Source: Anaerospora hongkongensis
GTDB lineage: Bacteria; Bacillota; Negativicutes; Sporomusales; DSM-15969
Reading direction: 5' to 3'
Assembly: GCF_004339805.1 (NCBI RefSeq)
Contig: NZ_SLUI01000001.1
Coordinates: forward strand, 372,001 to 436,000
Length of the DNA stretch: 64,000 nucleotides
The notes beneath the pieces are model-generated. The model had not been told where the DNA came from. It was given only the letters and a program-made list of their open reading frames with translations, and did not search any database. Positions 9,912 to 18,880 of this stretch are shown here, in pieces. Positions within the stretch are counted from its first letter, which is position 1; each line of letters opens with the position of its first letter. Made by a program: the position numbers and the translations under genes.

Positions 9912-10859
9912 TTATTTTATCTCTTCCACTTCTTTAAGAAGCCTGGAAAAAATTTCTTTTACAGGAAGAATTTCATCTATTTTATGAATGTACTCGCCTG
10001 TGAAAACAAGGCCTGTTTCCACATCACCCTGCTGCGCACGAATAAGTGCCTTAATAATGCAGAAGTTGCGCTCGCAATGTTTTAAACAAGCATCACAGGA
10101 ATCAGGCAACGGGGCAGTACCTTCAAGAATTTTCGTAGCAAAAGGATTTTTTACAGCTTGCCCAGGCAGACCGACCGGACTCTTAATTAAAACTACATCT
10201 TCCGGCTTAGCCTTTAAGTAAAACTCTTTTAAGGCCGGAGCAGCATTAGACTCGACACTAGCAGCAAACCGTGTTCCCATCTGAACGCCGTCAGCGCCCA
10301 AAGAGAGAAGTTCAACAATATCTCGTCCACTGATTACACCGCCTGCACCAATCACCGGAATTTTCACCGCCTTTTTAATCTCAGGCAGTAAAGTACGGAC
10401 CGATTGATCAGTACCCAGATGTCCACCAGCTTCTTTACCTTCAACAATAACGGCTGAAGCGCCTAACGATTCGGAAATTCTTGCCAACTTTGCAGATGAC
10501 ACAATGGGAACGATGGGAGTACCTGACTCTTTACCAATAGCAAATATATCACGAGAAAAACCAGCACCTGCTACAACCAGGTCAATACCTTCTTCAATTG
10601 CAGTTCTGACAAGTCCGGCAAACTCTCTGGCAGCAACCATTGCGTTAATGCCAATAATACCTTTTGTCAATGAGCGTGCCAAACGAATCTCGTGCCTTAG
10701 TTCATCAAAAGGCATACCGGATGCAGCTATTAAACCGATGCCCCCTTGTTCCGCCACAGCAGCGGCCAAACGGGCAGTGGATATTCTAATAGCCATCCCG
10801 CCTTGAATAATAGGTACTTTGGCCACAAGATGACCTATTTTCAATTCCGGAAGTTTCAA
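9912..10859 (-). CDS. FabK-like FMN oxidoreductase with Cys cluster
   Basis: This TIM-barrel flavoprotein belongs to the enoyl-ACP reductase II/nitronate monooxygenase group. It shows [11 protein letters not shown] at the N terminus, [11 protein letters not shown], the FMN phosphate region [11 protein letters not shown] and [11 protein letters not shown]. Unlike the fabK in the same operon it carries C-x2-C-x3-C-x4-C ([13 protein letters not shown]) near residue 265, which could hold a metal or Fe-S centre. TTG 10859 lies 6 bp after GGAGGAG and gives 315 residues; an upstream ATG is inside that site. Its place between acpP and fabF suggests a role in fatty-acid synthesis, but the substrate is not shown. 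Confidence 0.85.
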   Translation of the reverse strand: MKLPELKIGHLVAKVPIIQGGMAIRISTARLAAAVAEQGGIGLIAASGMPFDELRHEIRLARSLTKGIIGINAMVAAREFAGLVRTAIEEGIDLVVAGAGFSRDIFAIGKESGTPIVPIVSSAKLARISESLGASAVIVEGKEAGGHLGTDQSVRTLLPEIKKAVKIPVIGAGGVISGRDIVELLSLGADGVQMGTRFAASVESNAAPALKEFYLKAKPEDVVLIKSPVGLPGQAVKNPFATKILEGTAPLPDSCDACLKHCERNFCIIKALIRAQQGDVETGLVFTGEYIHKIDEILPVKEIFSRLLKEVEEIK

Positions 10860-10896
10860 GAACAACTCCTCCATTCAATGCAGCCCTTACCTTTAA

Positions 10897-10929
10897 GAAA
10901 GTCCCGCGAAACAATTCCACGGGACTTTC
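10897..10929 (-). other. Intercistronic hairpin between acpP and fabK-like gene
   Basis: The inverted repeat GAAAGTCCCG / CGGGACTTTC (10 bp arms, 13-base loop) begins 19 bp after the acpP stop. The minus-strand T tract is poor (TTAAAGG), so it is more likely an mRNA-stabilising or partial attenuating hairpin than a full terminator. That would let acpP exceed the distal genes. Confidence 0.6.
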
Positions 10930-10947
10930 TCTTTTACGGTAATGCGT

Positions 10948-11184
10948 TTAGCCTTGCTTTTCTTTGTCTATGTATTCGACAGCGTCTCTAACAGTCTTGA
11001 TCTTTTCAGCTATTTCATCAGGAATCTCAATGTTAAATTCCTCTTCAAAAGCCATAATCAACTCTACGATATCCAGAGAGTCGGCGCCAAGGTCGTCAAT
11101 AAACGTGGAATCCATAGCTACATCGGCTTCATCAACGCCAAGCTGTTCAACTACGATTTCTTTCACTTTATCAAAAGTGGTCAT
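10948..11184 (-). CDS. acpP: Acyl carrier protein
   Basis: ACP carries the growing acyl chain on a phosphopantetheine attached to Ser36 in the motif GADSLDIVE. The acidic 78-residue protein has the expected four-helix pattern. The start is ATG 11184, spaced 7 bp from GGAAGGAGG. A GTG 9 bp upstream lies within the ribosome-binding site and is rejected. It sits between fabG and the fabK-like gene in the fab operon. Confidence 0.97.
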   Translation of the reverse strand: MTTFDKVKEIVVEQLGVDEADVAMDSTFIDDLGADSLDIVELIMAFEEEFNIEIPDEIAEKIKTVRDAVEYIDKEKQG

Positions 11185-11220
11185 CAAATTCACCTCCTTC
11201 CAAAAATGAGCTTTTCACTC

Positions 11221-11964
11221 TTACATTACCATACCGCCGTCAACATTTAAAGTCTGCCCAGTAATATAGTTCGCATAATCAGATGCTAAAAAAACAACCG
11301 CATTAGCAACATCTTCCGGAGCTCCTAATTTAGCCAGCGGGATGCTTTGAGCCAAATCATTTTTAACCTGCTCAGATAAAACATCGGTCATATCAGTGGC
11401 AATAAAGCCCGGCGCAATTGCATTTACCGTAATGTTACGGGAAGCCAGTTCTTTCGCCATTGATTTTGTGAAACCGATAACACCGGCCTTAGCAGCTGCA
11501 TAATTAGCCTGCCCGGCATTGCCGGTTATTCCGACGACCGACGTCATATTAATAATCTTGCCGGCCTTTTGTTTAATCATAACGCGCGAAACTGCTTTGG
11601 TACAATGAAAAATTCCCTTTAGGTTCGTGTTCATCACTGCATCCCAGTCAGATTCTTTCATGCGCATCAATAATGTGTCCCGGGTGATGCCGGCATTATT
11701 GATCAATATGTCAATGCGGCCAAAGTGCTCAATCGCCTGTTTTACCAACGATTCCACCGCATCGGCATCCGCCACATCAGCCTGGATGGCGACAGCTTGA
11801 CCGCCTTGAGCAACAATCGTATCAACGACTTCCTGGGCGGCTTTGGCATTACCGGCATAGTTCACAACCAGCTTCGCACCGCTCTTTGCTAAGGCAAAGG
11901 CCACAGCTCGGCCGATACCGCGTGATGCTCCGGTAACAATTGCCACCTTACTGTCTAAATGCAT
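11221..11964 (-). CDS. fabG: 3-oxoacyl-ACP reductase (FabG)
   Basis: FabG is an NADPH-dependent short-chain dehydrogenase that reduces 3-oxoacyl-ACP. The cofactor motif TGASRGIG is at residues 11-18, NNAGITRD follows, and the catalytic Ser is in MTSVVG with Tyr-x3-Lys in YAAAK. The C terminus GQTLNVDGGMVM is typical. The ATG at 11964 gives 247 residues, 9 bp after AAGGAGG. An upstream in-frame start would overlap the end of fabD and is not needed. Confidence 0.97.
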   Translation of the reverse strand: MHLDSKVAIVTGASRGIGRAVAFALAKSGAKLVVNYAGNAKAAQEVVDTIVAQGGQAVAIQADVADADAVESLVKQAIEHFGRIDILINNAGITRDTLLMRMKESDWDAVMNTNLKGIFHCTKAVSRVMIKQKAGKIINMTSVVGITGNAGQANYAAAKAGVIGFTKSMAKELASRNITVNAIAPGFIATDMTDVLSEQVKNDLAQSIPLAKLGAPEDVANAVVFLASDYANYITGQTLNVDGGMVM

Positions 11965-11965
11965 T

Positions 11966-12910
11966 TTAACGAACCTCCTTGAAATAATCAAGGGTTTTTT
12001 GTAAAGATGCTAGATCTTCTACGTTGAGATTCGTTGCATCCTTCGCAATTTTCTTGGTAAAGCCGCAAAGAACCTTGCCCGGACCGACCTCAACAAATTG
12101 CGAAGCCCCCTGATTGACGATTTGAGCAACACAATCTTCCCACAAAACAGGATTAGCTGCTTGCTCAACAAGCGAAGCCTTAATTTCTTCACTTGTTTTT
12201 ATAATTTGACCGTTAATATTGGCTACAACAGGAATGGCGGCATCCTTAACCGTTATCTTGTCAAGTTCGACTGCGAGACGTTGAGCTGCAGGCTGCATCA
12301 GGGTACTGTGAAAGGGCGCGCTTACCGGCAGCATAACTGCCCGTTTGGCCCCAGCTGCCTTTAAGAGCTCAACCGCTTTTTCAACAGCAGCGGCCTGTCC
12401 GGCAATGACGATTTGTCCTGGGCAATTAAAATTAACAGCCTGAACAGCACCGACTTCCTGTTGCGCTTTTTGACATATTTCGACAACAAGATCACGATCT
12501 ACCCCTAAAATTGCTGCCATACTGCCTTCACCAAGGGGAACGGCTTCTTGCATAAACTGTCCCCGCTTGCGCACTAAGCGTACAGCATCGGCAAACTCAA
12601 GTGAACCTGCAGCTACTAAGGCCGAGTATTCACCCAAACTGTGACCGGCCACAATATCCGGCTCAATGCCATGCTCTTTCAATACCTGATAACAAGCGAC
12701 ACTCATTGTCAAAATAGCAGGCTGCGTGTTATAAGTCTTGCGTAATTCTTCTTCAGGCCCCTCAAAACACAGCTTTGTTATCGAGAACCCTAACGCTTCA
12801 TCTGCCGAATCAAATACTGCCTTGGCCGATTCAAAGCGTTCATACAGTTCTTTACCCATTCCTACTGTTTGTGATCCCTGACCTGGAAAAACAAATGCTT
12901 TTTGACTCAT
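11966..12910 (-). CDS. fabD: Malonyl-CoA:ACP transacylase (FabD)
   Basis: FabD transfers malonyl from CoA to ACP. The 314-residue protein has FPGQGSQTVGMG at the N terminus, the nucleophile Ser91 in GHSLGEYSA, the conserved Arg in VRKRGQFMQEA and the catalytic His in SAPFHSTLM. The ATG is preceded by GAGGGTGA. It lies 12 bp after fabK, and its stop is followed directly by fabG. Confidence 0.97.
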   Translation of the reverse strand: MSQKAFVFPGQGSQTVGMGKELYERFESAKAVFDSADEALGFSITKLCFEGPEEELRKTYNTQPAILTMSVACYQVLKEHGIEPDIVAGHSLGEYSALVAAGSLEFADAVRLVRKRGQFMQEAVPLGEGSMAAILGVDRDLVVEICQKAQQEVGAVQAVNFNCPGQIVIAGQAAAVEKAVELLKAAGAKRAVMLPVSAPFHSTLMQPAAQRLAVELDKITVKDAAIPVVANINGQIIKTSEEIKASLVEQAANPVLWEDCVAQIVNQGASQFVEVGPGKVLCGFTKKIAKDATNLNVEDLASLQKTLDYFKEVR

Positions 12911-12922
12911 AGTTTCACCCTC

Positions 12923-13873
12923 TCACTTTGCATCAATATTGGTATTGATACCCGTAATCACCTTTGGTAAACCCTGAATAATTTCATCAAGAATGTCTGC
13001 CACTGGCTTAATATCATTAACTAAACCGGCTACTTGACCAACCATAACCGAGCCATGCTGCACATCGCCCTCTCTGGCTGCTATTTTCAGCTTTCCTGCT
13101 CCCAGATTATCCAGTTCCTCAGGCGTAGCTCCTTCTTTTTCCATGCGGAAAAATTCTTTTGTCAATTTATTGGCAATAACCCGTACCGGATGCCCGGTAG
13201 ATAAGCCGGTGACAACTGTAGAGCGCTCTTTGGCCCGTAAAATAGCTTCTTTATAGTTAGGATGTGCGATACATTCGGTGGATGCAACAAAACGTGTGCC
13301 GATTTGGACGCCTTGTGCGCCTAATGCAAAAGCAGCAACAATTCCCCGTGCATCACCAATACCACCTGCAGCAATAACGGGTACGGATACGGCATCCACA
13401 ATTTGAGGTACTAACGCCATGGTTGTAACCTCACCTACGTGGCCGCCGCTTTCCATTCCTTCTGCAATTATTGCATCTACGCCAATTCTTTCTAAACGTT
13501 TAGCTAGTGCAACTGAAGCTACGACCGGAATGACCTTGGCCCCAATTTCTTTCAGGCGGGGAATGTATTCGCCCGGATTACCGGCACCGGTTGTCACAAC
13601 AGGCACCCGTTCATCAATTACAACCTGCATAACGTCTTTGACAAAAGGCGACATCAGCATAATATTGACACCAAAAGGTTTTGTCGTCATCGCTTTTGTC
13701 TTTTGAATCTCATTGCGTAAAACGTCTGCAGGCATATGTCCGGCGCCGATTACCCCTAACCCACCGGCATTCGAAACGGCAGCAGCCAGCTCGGCTGTAG
13801 CCACCCAAGCCATTCCACCTTGTAAAATGGGATATTTAATATTCAATAATTGGCATAGTTTGCTATTAAACAA
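12923..13873 (-). CDS. fabK: Enoyl-ACP reductase II (FabK)
   Basis: FabK is an FMN- and NAD(P)H-dependent enoyl-ACP reductase that replaces FabI in many Firmicutes. The 316-residue TIM barrel shows PILQGGMAWVATAELAAAVS, EGMESGGHVG, AAGGIGDARG and GAQGVQIGTRF. It is flanked by fabH and fabD, which supports the FabK function over nitronate monooxygenase. The start is TTG 13873, 9 bp after AAGGAGG. It overlaps the end of fabH by 8 bp. No FabI-type gene is visible in the window. Confidence 0.92.
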   Translation of the reverse strand: MFNSKLCQLLNIKYPILQGGMAWVATAELAAAVSNAGGLGVIGAGHMPADVLRNEIQKTKAMTTKPFGVNIMLMSPFVKDVMQVVIDERVPVVTTGAGNPGEYIPRLKEIGAKVIPVVASVALAKRLERIGVDAIIAEGMESGGHVGEVTTMALVPQIVDAVSVPVIAAGGIGDARGIVAAFALGAQGVQIGTRFVASTECIAHPNYKEAILRAKERSTVVTGLSTGHPVRVIANKLTKEFFRMEKEGATPEELDNLGAGKLKIAAREGDVQHGSVMVGQVAGLVNDIKPVADILDEIIQGLPKVITGINTNIDAK

Positions 13874-14882
13874 TAGTTTTATCCTCCTTGCACCATTTTA
13901 TGACGCAAGAAGCCCATGTTAATCCTGCACCGAACCCGACTAAAACAAGTATGTCATCTTGTTTAATTTGACCTGAATGTAATGCTTCCTCAAGCGCAAT
14001 AGGAATAGAGGCCGCAGAAGTATTGCCGTATTTATGGACATTGACAAAAACCTTCTCCATGGGCAGCTTCAACCGCTTTGCAGCTGATTGGATGATACGT
14101 ATATTGGCTTGATGCGGAATAAGTAAATCAACATCAGCGGCAGTCAGCCCGGCATTTGCCAGGGCCGCATTGGCCGCTTCACCCATTACTTTAATGGCAA
14201 ATTTGAAAACTTCATTCCCATCCATATGCACAAAATGCAATTTTTGGCTGACAGATTCAGCCGAAGCAGGCAACCGTGATCCCCCTGCCGGCAGCTTAAG
14301 CAGATCCCCGCCGGAGCCGTCAGCCCCTAAGTTGGCCCCTAGAACACCATAACCTGGAGCCGTTTCTCCCAGAACTACTGCGCCTGCTCCGTCACCAAAC
14401 AATACACAGGTATTGCGGTCTTCCCAGTTCAGTATTTTGGATAGTGTTTCGGCCCCAATGACCAGAATCTTTTTGTACAGGCCTGCTTTAATAAACTGAG
14501 TGCCGGTAACAAGTCCATAGACAAAACCTGAGCAGCCCGCCGCCAAATCAAAAGCAGCAGCTTTGGTTGCCTTCAGATTATTTTGTACCAGACAAGCTAC
14601 CGAAGGGAAAAACATATCCGGAGTAGCGGTTGCTACAATAATCAAATCAATATCAGCCGCGTCAACTCCGGCATCAGCCAAAGCTTTTTGCGCCGCACCT
14701 GTTGCAAGATCAGAGGTAGCTGTAGCAGCATCGGCAATACGCCGTTCCCGTATGCCTGTCCTGTCAACGATCCAGTCGTCAGATGTCTCAACGATTGCTT
14801 CTAAATCCTTGTTGGTAAGAATTTTATCCGGCACACAACTGCCAATTCCTAAAATACCGACACTTCTGTCATTCGTTGTCAT
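13866..14882 (-). CDS. fabH: 3-oxoacyl-ACP synthase III (FabH)
   Basis: FabH starts fatty-acid synthesis by condensing an acyl-CoA primer with malonyl-ACP. Catalytic Cys117 lies in AAGCSGFVYG, the His in PHQANIRII and the Asn in YGNTSAAS. The length is 338 residues from ATG 14882, 10 bp after AAGGAGGG inside the end of plsX; an upstream in-frame start lies before that site. It overlaps plsX by 14 bp and fabK by 8 bp, indicating tight coupling. Confidence 0.97.
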   Translation of the reverse strand: MTTNDRSVGILGIGSCVPDKILTNKDLEAIVETSDDWIVDRTGIRERRIADAATATSDLATGAAQKALADAGVDAADIDLIIVATATPDMFFPSVACLVQNNLKATKAAAFDLAAGCSGFVYGLVTGTQFIKAGLYKKILVIGAETLSKILNWEDRNTCVLFGDGAGAVVLGETAPGYGVLGANLGADGSGGDLLKLPAGGSRLPASAESVSQKLHFVHMDGNEVFKFAIKVMGEAANAALANAGLTAADVDLLIPHQANIRIIQSAAKRLKLPMEKVFVNVHKYGNTSAASIPIALEEALHSGQIKQDDILVLVGFGAGLTWASCVIKWCKEDKTIV

Positions 14883-15891
14883 TGGTAACAATTCCCTCCT
14901 TAGCAATACTGTCTCGAATATGCTCTATCACTTTTTGTTCCACTATTTCATGCGCTACGCGGATGGCATTTTTGATTGCCTTTGCTTTGGAACTGCCGTG
15001 GCAGATAATAAAGCCACCATCGACACCCAGCAAAGGTGCTCCACCGTATTCGGCATAATCCAGCTTCTTCTTTAAGCCCTTGAGCGCCGGCAAAACCGCC
15101 AGCGAAGCAATCTTTGTCAAGAACCCGCTGCCTTTTATCGCTTCTTTAATAAGCTGCATAATAGCACTGGCAAGTCCTTCGCCAAGCTTTAATACCACAT
15201 TGCCGACAAAACCATCACAAACAACGACATCTACCGTACCTTTCGGGATGTCGCGGCCTTCAACATTACCGATAAAATTAATTGTCGTAAGCTGCTTTAA
15301 TAGCGGGAAAGTTGTCAGCGTCTGCTCGTTTCCTTTGGTTTCCTCTTCCCCGATATTTAGCAGACCGACTCTAGGCTTTGCTATCCCCAGCACATATTCG
15401 GAGTATATGGAACCCATTACCGCACTTTGCACAAGATGCTTGGGTTTACAGTCAACATTTGCTCCTGAGTCAAGCAAAATCGTCGTCCCCGTTAAATTGG
15501 GGATTGGCGTAGCAATGGTCGGCCGGGCTACACCCTTGATCCGCCCCAGGCCAAACATGGCTGCCGCTACCGCGGCGCCCGTACTGCCTGCCGCCACTAC
15601 CGCATCACATACCCCTTCTTTAACCAATCGCGTTGCTACAACAATCGACGCATCTTTTTTCTTACGCACCGACACGCCTGGATGTTCATCCATATCGATG
15701 GTTTGGCTCGCATGATAAACACTGATGCGATCGCTTACAATCCCATCTTGCTTTTGCAGTAAGGGATTAATTCTATTTTCATCGCCAACAAGCACGACAT
15801 CCAGATCGTATTCCTTAACAGCTTCAATTGCGCCTAAGACAATCTCTTCAGGTGCAAAATCGCCGCCCATTGCATCAACAGCAATCTTCAT
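14869..15891 (-). CDS. plsX: Phosphate acyltransferase PlsX
   Basis: PlsX converts acyl-ACP and phosphate to acyl-phosphate, the donor for PlsY in phosphatidic-acid synthesis. The 340 residues begin with the hallmark IAVDAMGGDFAPEEIV and include TKGNEQTL, NVEGRDIP, VVCDGFVGNV and GAPLLGVDG. The ATG follows GAGGGGAG. It lies 14 bp after fapR, its expected regulator, and is the first enzyme gene of the fab operon. Confidence 0.97.
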   Translation of the reverse strand: MKIAVDAMGGDFAPEEIVLGAIEAVKEYDLDVVLVGDENRINPLLQKQDGIVSDRISVYHASQTIDMDEHPGVSVRKKKDASIVVATRLVKEGVCDAVVAAGSTGAAVAAAMFGLGRIKGVARPTIATPIPNLTGTTILLDSGANVDCKPKHLVQSAVMGSIYSEYVLGIAKPRVGLLNIGEEETKGNEQTLTTFPLLKQLTTINFIGNVEGRDIPKGTVDVVVCDGFVGNVVLKLGEGLASAIMQLIKEAIKGSGFLTKIASLAVLPALKGLKKKLDYAEYGGAPLLGVDGGFIICHGSSKAKAIKNAIRVAHEIVEQKVIEHIRDSIAKEGIVTNDNE

Positions 15892-15905
15892 ACATTCTCC
15901 CCTCG

Positions 15906-16460
15906 TTAGTCCAGTGACGCCATAATAAACTTGGCCCGAAATACTTCTTGCGTTTCATTCCTAGTTTTAACCCAAACAAAATATTTATTGCCCCGTTTTT
16001 TCATTACTTCTGCTTTTGCGACTAACTTTTCCCCCAGATGTACTGAAATCTTATATTTTATATTAGCAACACCGGTGACTGCCGCAGGTGCGTCAATAAC
16101 CGCAAGTGCCAAAGAGTTTGCTTGCGCATAAATGTAGTGAGCTCTTACTACTTTCGTTTTTTCCAAAACCATTTCCGGTGTTACAGTAAGAATCGAAATA
16201 CCGCTTTTCCCCAAATCCAAATCAATCAGCTCACCAATAACATCGCCGCTGGCAATCGCTTTCAACTTGGTCTGTGCCTCTTCTGCCATAGCCTTAACGC
16301 GCTCACGCAGTTCCGGTATTCCTAATTCCAGGCGATCCAAACGAATAGTTTGAACGCTGACATCCAGAAAAACCGCCAGTTCTTCATCGGTTAGAAAAGG
16401 GCTATTATGTAGTTTTTCCTTCAGCCGTTCCTGCCTAATCTTCTTTTGGATTCGCGCCAT
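15906..16460 (-). CDS. fapR: Fatty-acid and phospholipid repressor FapR
   Basis: FapR represses fatty-acid and phospholipid genes and is released by malonyl-CoA. The protein has an N-terminal helix-turn-helix ([22 protein letters not shown], about residues 24-45), a linker helix and a C-terminal hot-dog effector domain ([22 protein letters not shown]-type end). ATG 16460 gives 184 residues and follows AGGTGG; the in-frame upstream extension is rejected. It is the promoter-proximal gene of the fab operon. A FapR-like palindrome lies at its own start site, implying autoregulation. Confidence 0.94.
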   Translation of the reverse strand: MARIQKKIRQERLKEKLHNSPFLTDEELAVFLDVSVQTIRLDRLELGIPELRERVKAMAEEAQTKLKAIASGDVIGELIDLDLGKSGISILTVTPEMVLEKTKVVRAHYIYAQANSLALAVIDAPAAVTGVANIKYKISVHLGEKLVAKAEVMKKRGNKYFVWVKTRNETQEVFRAKFIMASLD

Positions 16461-16490
16461 AACTCTACCACCTATTTTTATAAGCAAGTA

Positions 16491-16507
16491 ATAATACCAA
16501 ATGCTAA
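16491..16507 (-). promoter_or_regulatory. Candidate FapR operator
   Basis: The minus-strand sequence TTAGCATTTGGTATTAT resembles the B. subtilis FapR site (TTAGTACCTAGTCTTAA) at about 11 of 17 positions, from memory of the consensus. It lies just downstream of the -10 box and spans the expected start of transcription, a position suited to repression. Confidence 0.5.
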
Positions 16508-16512
16508 TCAAT

Positions 16513-16540
16513 ATTATAACACCAGATAGTAAAAATTCAA
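16513..16540 (-). promoter_or_regulatory. Sigma-A promoter for the fapR-plsX-fab operon
   Basis: The minus strand has TTGAAT (16535-16540), a 16 bp spacer and a perfect TATAAT (16513-16518). It lies just downstream of the rpmF terminator. Confidence 0.75.
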
Positions 16541-16551
16541 GTCAAATCACG

Positions 16552-16605
16552 AAAAAATAAAAAGTGAGCTGGTAAGGGATATAATCGCCCTTATCATGCT
16601 CACCA
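16552..16605 (-). terminator. Rho-independent terminator after rpmF
   Basis: On the minus strand GTGAGC-ATGA-TAAGGG pairs with CCCTTA-CCA-GCTCAC around a 9-base loop and is followed by TTTTTATTTTTT. It separates yceD-rpmF from the fab operon. Confidence 0.85.
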
Positions 16606-16614
16606 TACGCCATT

Positions 16615-16797
16615 TTATTCAGCTGCTGCTTTCACAACTTCTTTGCCCTTATAATACCCACACTCGGGACATACACGATGAGGCATTTTCTTTTCGTGGC
16701 ATTGAGTGCATTCAACTAAACCAGGAATAGTCAATTTCCAGTTAGCACGACGTTTGTCACGACGAGCCTTGGACATTTTACGCTTTGGTACTGCCAT
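16615..16797 (-). CDS. rpmF: 50S ribosomal protein L32
   Basis: L32 is a small zinc-ribbon protein of the large ribosomal subunit. The 60 residues begin [19 protein letters not shown] and hold two CxxC pairs (CTQCHEKK and CPECGYYKG), so this is the zinc-binding form. ATG 16797 follows AAGGAGG by 9 bp; the longer in-frame extension includes the ribosome-binding site. It follows yceD by about 50 bp, the usual pairing. Confidence 0.98.
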   Translation of the reverse strand: MAVPKRKMSKARRDKRRANWKLTIPGLVECTQCHEKKMPHRVCPECGYYKGKEVVKAAAE

Positions 16798-16845
16798 TAG
16801 TATCCACCTCCTTAACAAGACAATTGCAAGACATGTAATATCGGA

Positions 16846-17352
16846 TTATGATTTCGTTTGCAACAGTTTCTGAAGCACTGCCAATCGAGGATCAACAGAG
16901 TCTCTGTCGCAGGAACAGGCGGTTGCATTCAAATTTGTGCCGCAAACGGGACATAACCCTTTGCATTCTTCTTTACACACAATTTTAAGCGGCTCGGCAA
17001 GCAAGATGCTTTCACGAACCAAATCAGTAATATCAATTTCATCGCCCTCATAGAAAAGAGCATCTTCGCCTTCTGCCTCAGAACCGGCTGCCAGATAATT
17101 CTCTGAAAAAGCAACCTCAATATCGGTGCAGAACTGTTCCAAACAACGACCGCAGCTATACGTTCCGGATGTCTTGATAACACCTTGAACTTCTAGAACA
17201 CGACCGGTATTTGTTAGTTGACCTGCAACGGTAATGGCATTTCCTTTCCACGGAACATCCTCATCAAAGCCAAGTTCGTCACTGCAAGCGGCAAATTGAA
17301 ACTGATACGTACTGCCAATCTCCTGTTTGGCCTGGGCAATATTTATTTTCAT
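16846..17352 (-). CDS. YceD/DUF177 family protein
   Basis: This 168-residue DUF177 protein is encoded next to rpmF in most bacteria and is linked in the literature to 23S rRNA accumulation. Visible are a first cysteine pair in SCGRCLEQF and a C-terminal zinc-ribbon-like cluster CKEECKGLCPVCGTNLN. The N-terminal half is predicted beta rich. The ATG follows GAGGTGG. It is the first gene of the yceD-rpmF transcript, from a consensus promoter directly upstream. The function is known only at family level. Confidence 0.9.
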   Translation of the reverse strand: MKINIAQAKQEIGSTYQFQFAACSDELGFDEDVPWKGNAITVAGQLTNTGRVLEVQGVIKTSGTYSCGRCLEQFCTDIEVAFSENYLAAGSEAEGEDALFYEGDEIDITDLVRESILLAEPLKIVCKEECKGLCPVCGTNLNATACSCDRDSVDPRLAVLQKLLQTKS

Positions 17353-17376
17353 CTTTTTCCACCTCGACCTTAATCT

Positions 17377-17405
17377 ATTATAGCCACGCCATTATGGTTT
17401 GTCAA
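17377..17405 (-). promoter_or_regulatory. Sigma-A promoter for yceD-rpmF
   Basis: The minus strand has a perfect TTGACA (17400-17405), a 17 bp spacer and a perfect TATAAT (17377-17382), 24 bp upstream of the yceD start codon. Confidence 0.9.
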
Positions 17406-17450
17406 GAAATTCGAGGCTTCGCCAAATAAAGAGCAGCAACACAAATTTTC

Positions 17451-17479
17451 AAAAATAAAGGGCGGCAAATGCCGCCCTT
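17451..17479 (-). terminator. Rho-independent terminator after ackA
   Basis: The minus-strand stem AAGGGCGGC-ATTT-GCCGCCCTT is followed by TATTTTTG, 8 bp beyond the ackA stop. Confidence 0.9.
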
Positions 17480-17486
17480 GTTTTAG

Positions 17487-18689
17487 CTAGATTAAGCTGC
17501 CGCAAATCGCTTTCGTATCGCGGGCAATAACCAGCTCTTCGTTTGTCGGAATAACGAAGATTTTCACCTTGGCTCCGTCTACGCTGATTTCCTGCGCTTT
17601 GCCACGAACGTTATTTTTAGTATGGTCAATGCGCGTTCCCAGGTATTCCAGACCATTACAAATTTTATCCCGCATTTCAATGGAGTTTTCACCCAGTCCG
17701 GCAGTGAAAACAATGGCATCAACGCCACCCATGGATGCTACATAACCGCCAACATATTTGCGTACTTTATAGGCAAATACATCTAATGCCAGCTGGGCTC
17801 TTTCATTTCCTTCACCGGCTGCATCTTCAATATCCCTAAAGTCACTGGAAACCCCGGAAATACCGAGTACACCCGACTTTTTATTGAGATATTCATCCAT
17901 TTGATCAGGAGACATTCCTTCTTTCTTCATTAGAAAAGGAATGATTGCCGGATCAATTTCGCCGCAGCGTGTTCCCATAACCAGACCTTCTAAAGGAGTA
18001 AAGCCCATGCTGGTATCAATTGCTTTACCATATTTAATCGCTGCCAAACTGGAGCCGTTGCCCAAATGGCAGGTAATAATCCGCAGGTTGCTCATATGCT
18101 GCCCCATCATTTCAGCTGCTCTTTGGGACACATATTTGTGTGAGGTTCCATGGAAGCCATAACGGCGGACGCCGTATTTTTCATACGCTTCATAGGGAAG
18201 GCCATAGAGGAAAGCAGCTTTCGGCATTGTCTGGTGGAAGGCAGTATCAAATACCCCTACTTGAGGAACGCCAGGCATAAGTTCTGCGCAGGCATTAATA
18301 CCCAGAATGTTAGGTGGATTGTGGAGCGGAGCCATTTCAATGCACTCTTCCAGCGCCCGCATAACGTCAGGAGTAATTAATACGGAGTCGGCAAACTTTT
18401 CACCACCATGGACTACGCGGTGGCCTACGGCTACAATCTCCTTCATGCTGGCAATAACACCATGATTGGCATCAGCCAATGCTTCCAGCACTAATTTAAT
18501 CCCGACACTATGGTTGCTGATATCACCGGTAATGACCACTTTATCTTTACCAGCAGGCTGATGAGTCAGGACAGCTCCTTCCAGACCAATTCTTTCTACC
18601 AACCCTTTGGCAAGTACACTCTCGTCACTCATATTAAATAACTGGTATTTAATCGACGAGCTTCCACAGTTGACAACTAAAACTTTCAT
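17487..18689 (-). CDS. ackA: Acetate kinase
   Basis: Acetate kinase interconverts acetyl-phosphate plus ADP and acetate plus ATP, the ATP-yielding last step of acetate fermentation. The 400 residues show [13 protein letters not shown] at the N terminus, [27 protein letters not shown] and [10 protein letters not shown]. The ATG follows AAGGGGG. It has its own terminator. No phosphotransacetylase gene lies beside it in this window. It is transcribed divergently from tmcAL. Confidence 0.98.
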   Translation of the reverse strand: MKVLVVNCGSSSIKYQLFNMSDESVLAKGLVERIGLEGAVLTHQPAGKDKVVITGDISNHSVGIKLVLEALADANHGVIASMKEIVAVGHRVVHGGEKFADSVLITPDVMRALEECIEMAPLHNPPNILGINACAELMPGVPQVGVFDTAFHQTMPKAAFLYGLPYEAYEKYGVRRYGFHGTSHKYVSQRAAEMMGQHMSNLRIITCHLGNGSSLAAIKYGKAIDTSMGFTPLEGLVMGTRCGEIDPAIIPFLMKKEGMSPDQMDEYLNKKSGVLGISGVSSDFRDIEDAAGEGNERAQLALDVFAYKVRKYVGGYVASMGGVDAIVFTAGLGENSIEMRDKICNGLEYLGTRIDHTKNNVRGKAQEISVDGAKVKIFVIPTNEELVIARDTKAICGSLI

Positions 18690-18880
18690 GAACTGTATTT
18701 CCCCCTTATTCCTTCGTCAGACAAACATCCGATAGTTTATTACAAAATTTTATCTTCGACACTTCTATTATTTTCCCTTCCGTTTAAAATAAGTATTACC
18801 GCTTTATCAAAATGTTGTAAAATATAGATAAATGTGTCTATTCAGCAGAAAATGAAACTTATTAAACAGCAGGTGCAACC

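Noticed and set aside
15080..15715. Long open frame (211 codons) on the plus strand
   Set aside because: It is antisense to plsX, low in complexity (Ser/Thr/Pro rich) and has no start signal.
18755..18761. TGTCGAA (Spo0A-box core) on the minus strand upstream of ackA
   Set aside because: A 7-mer is expected several times by chance in a window this size, and no second box or suitable promoter spacing is seen.
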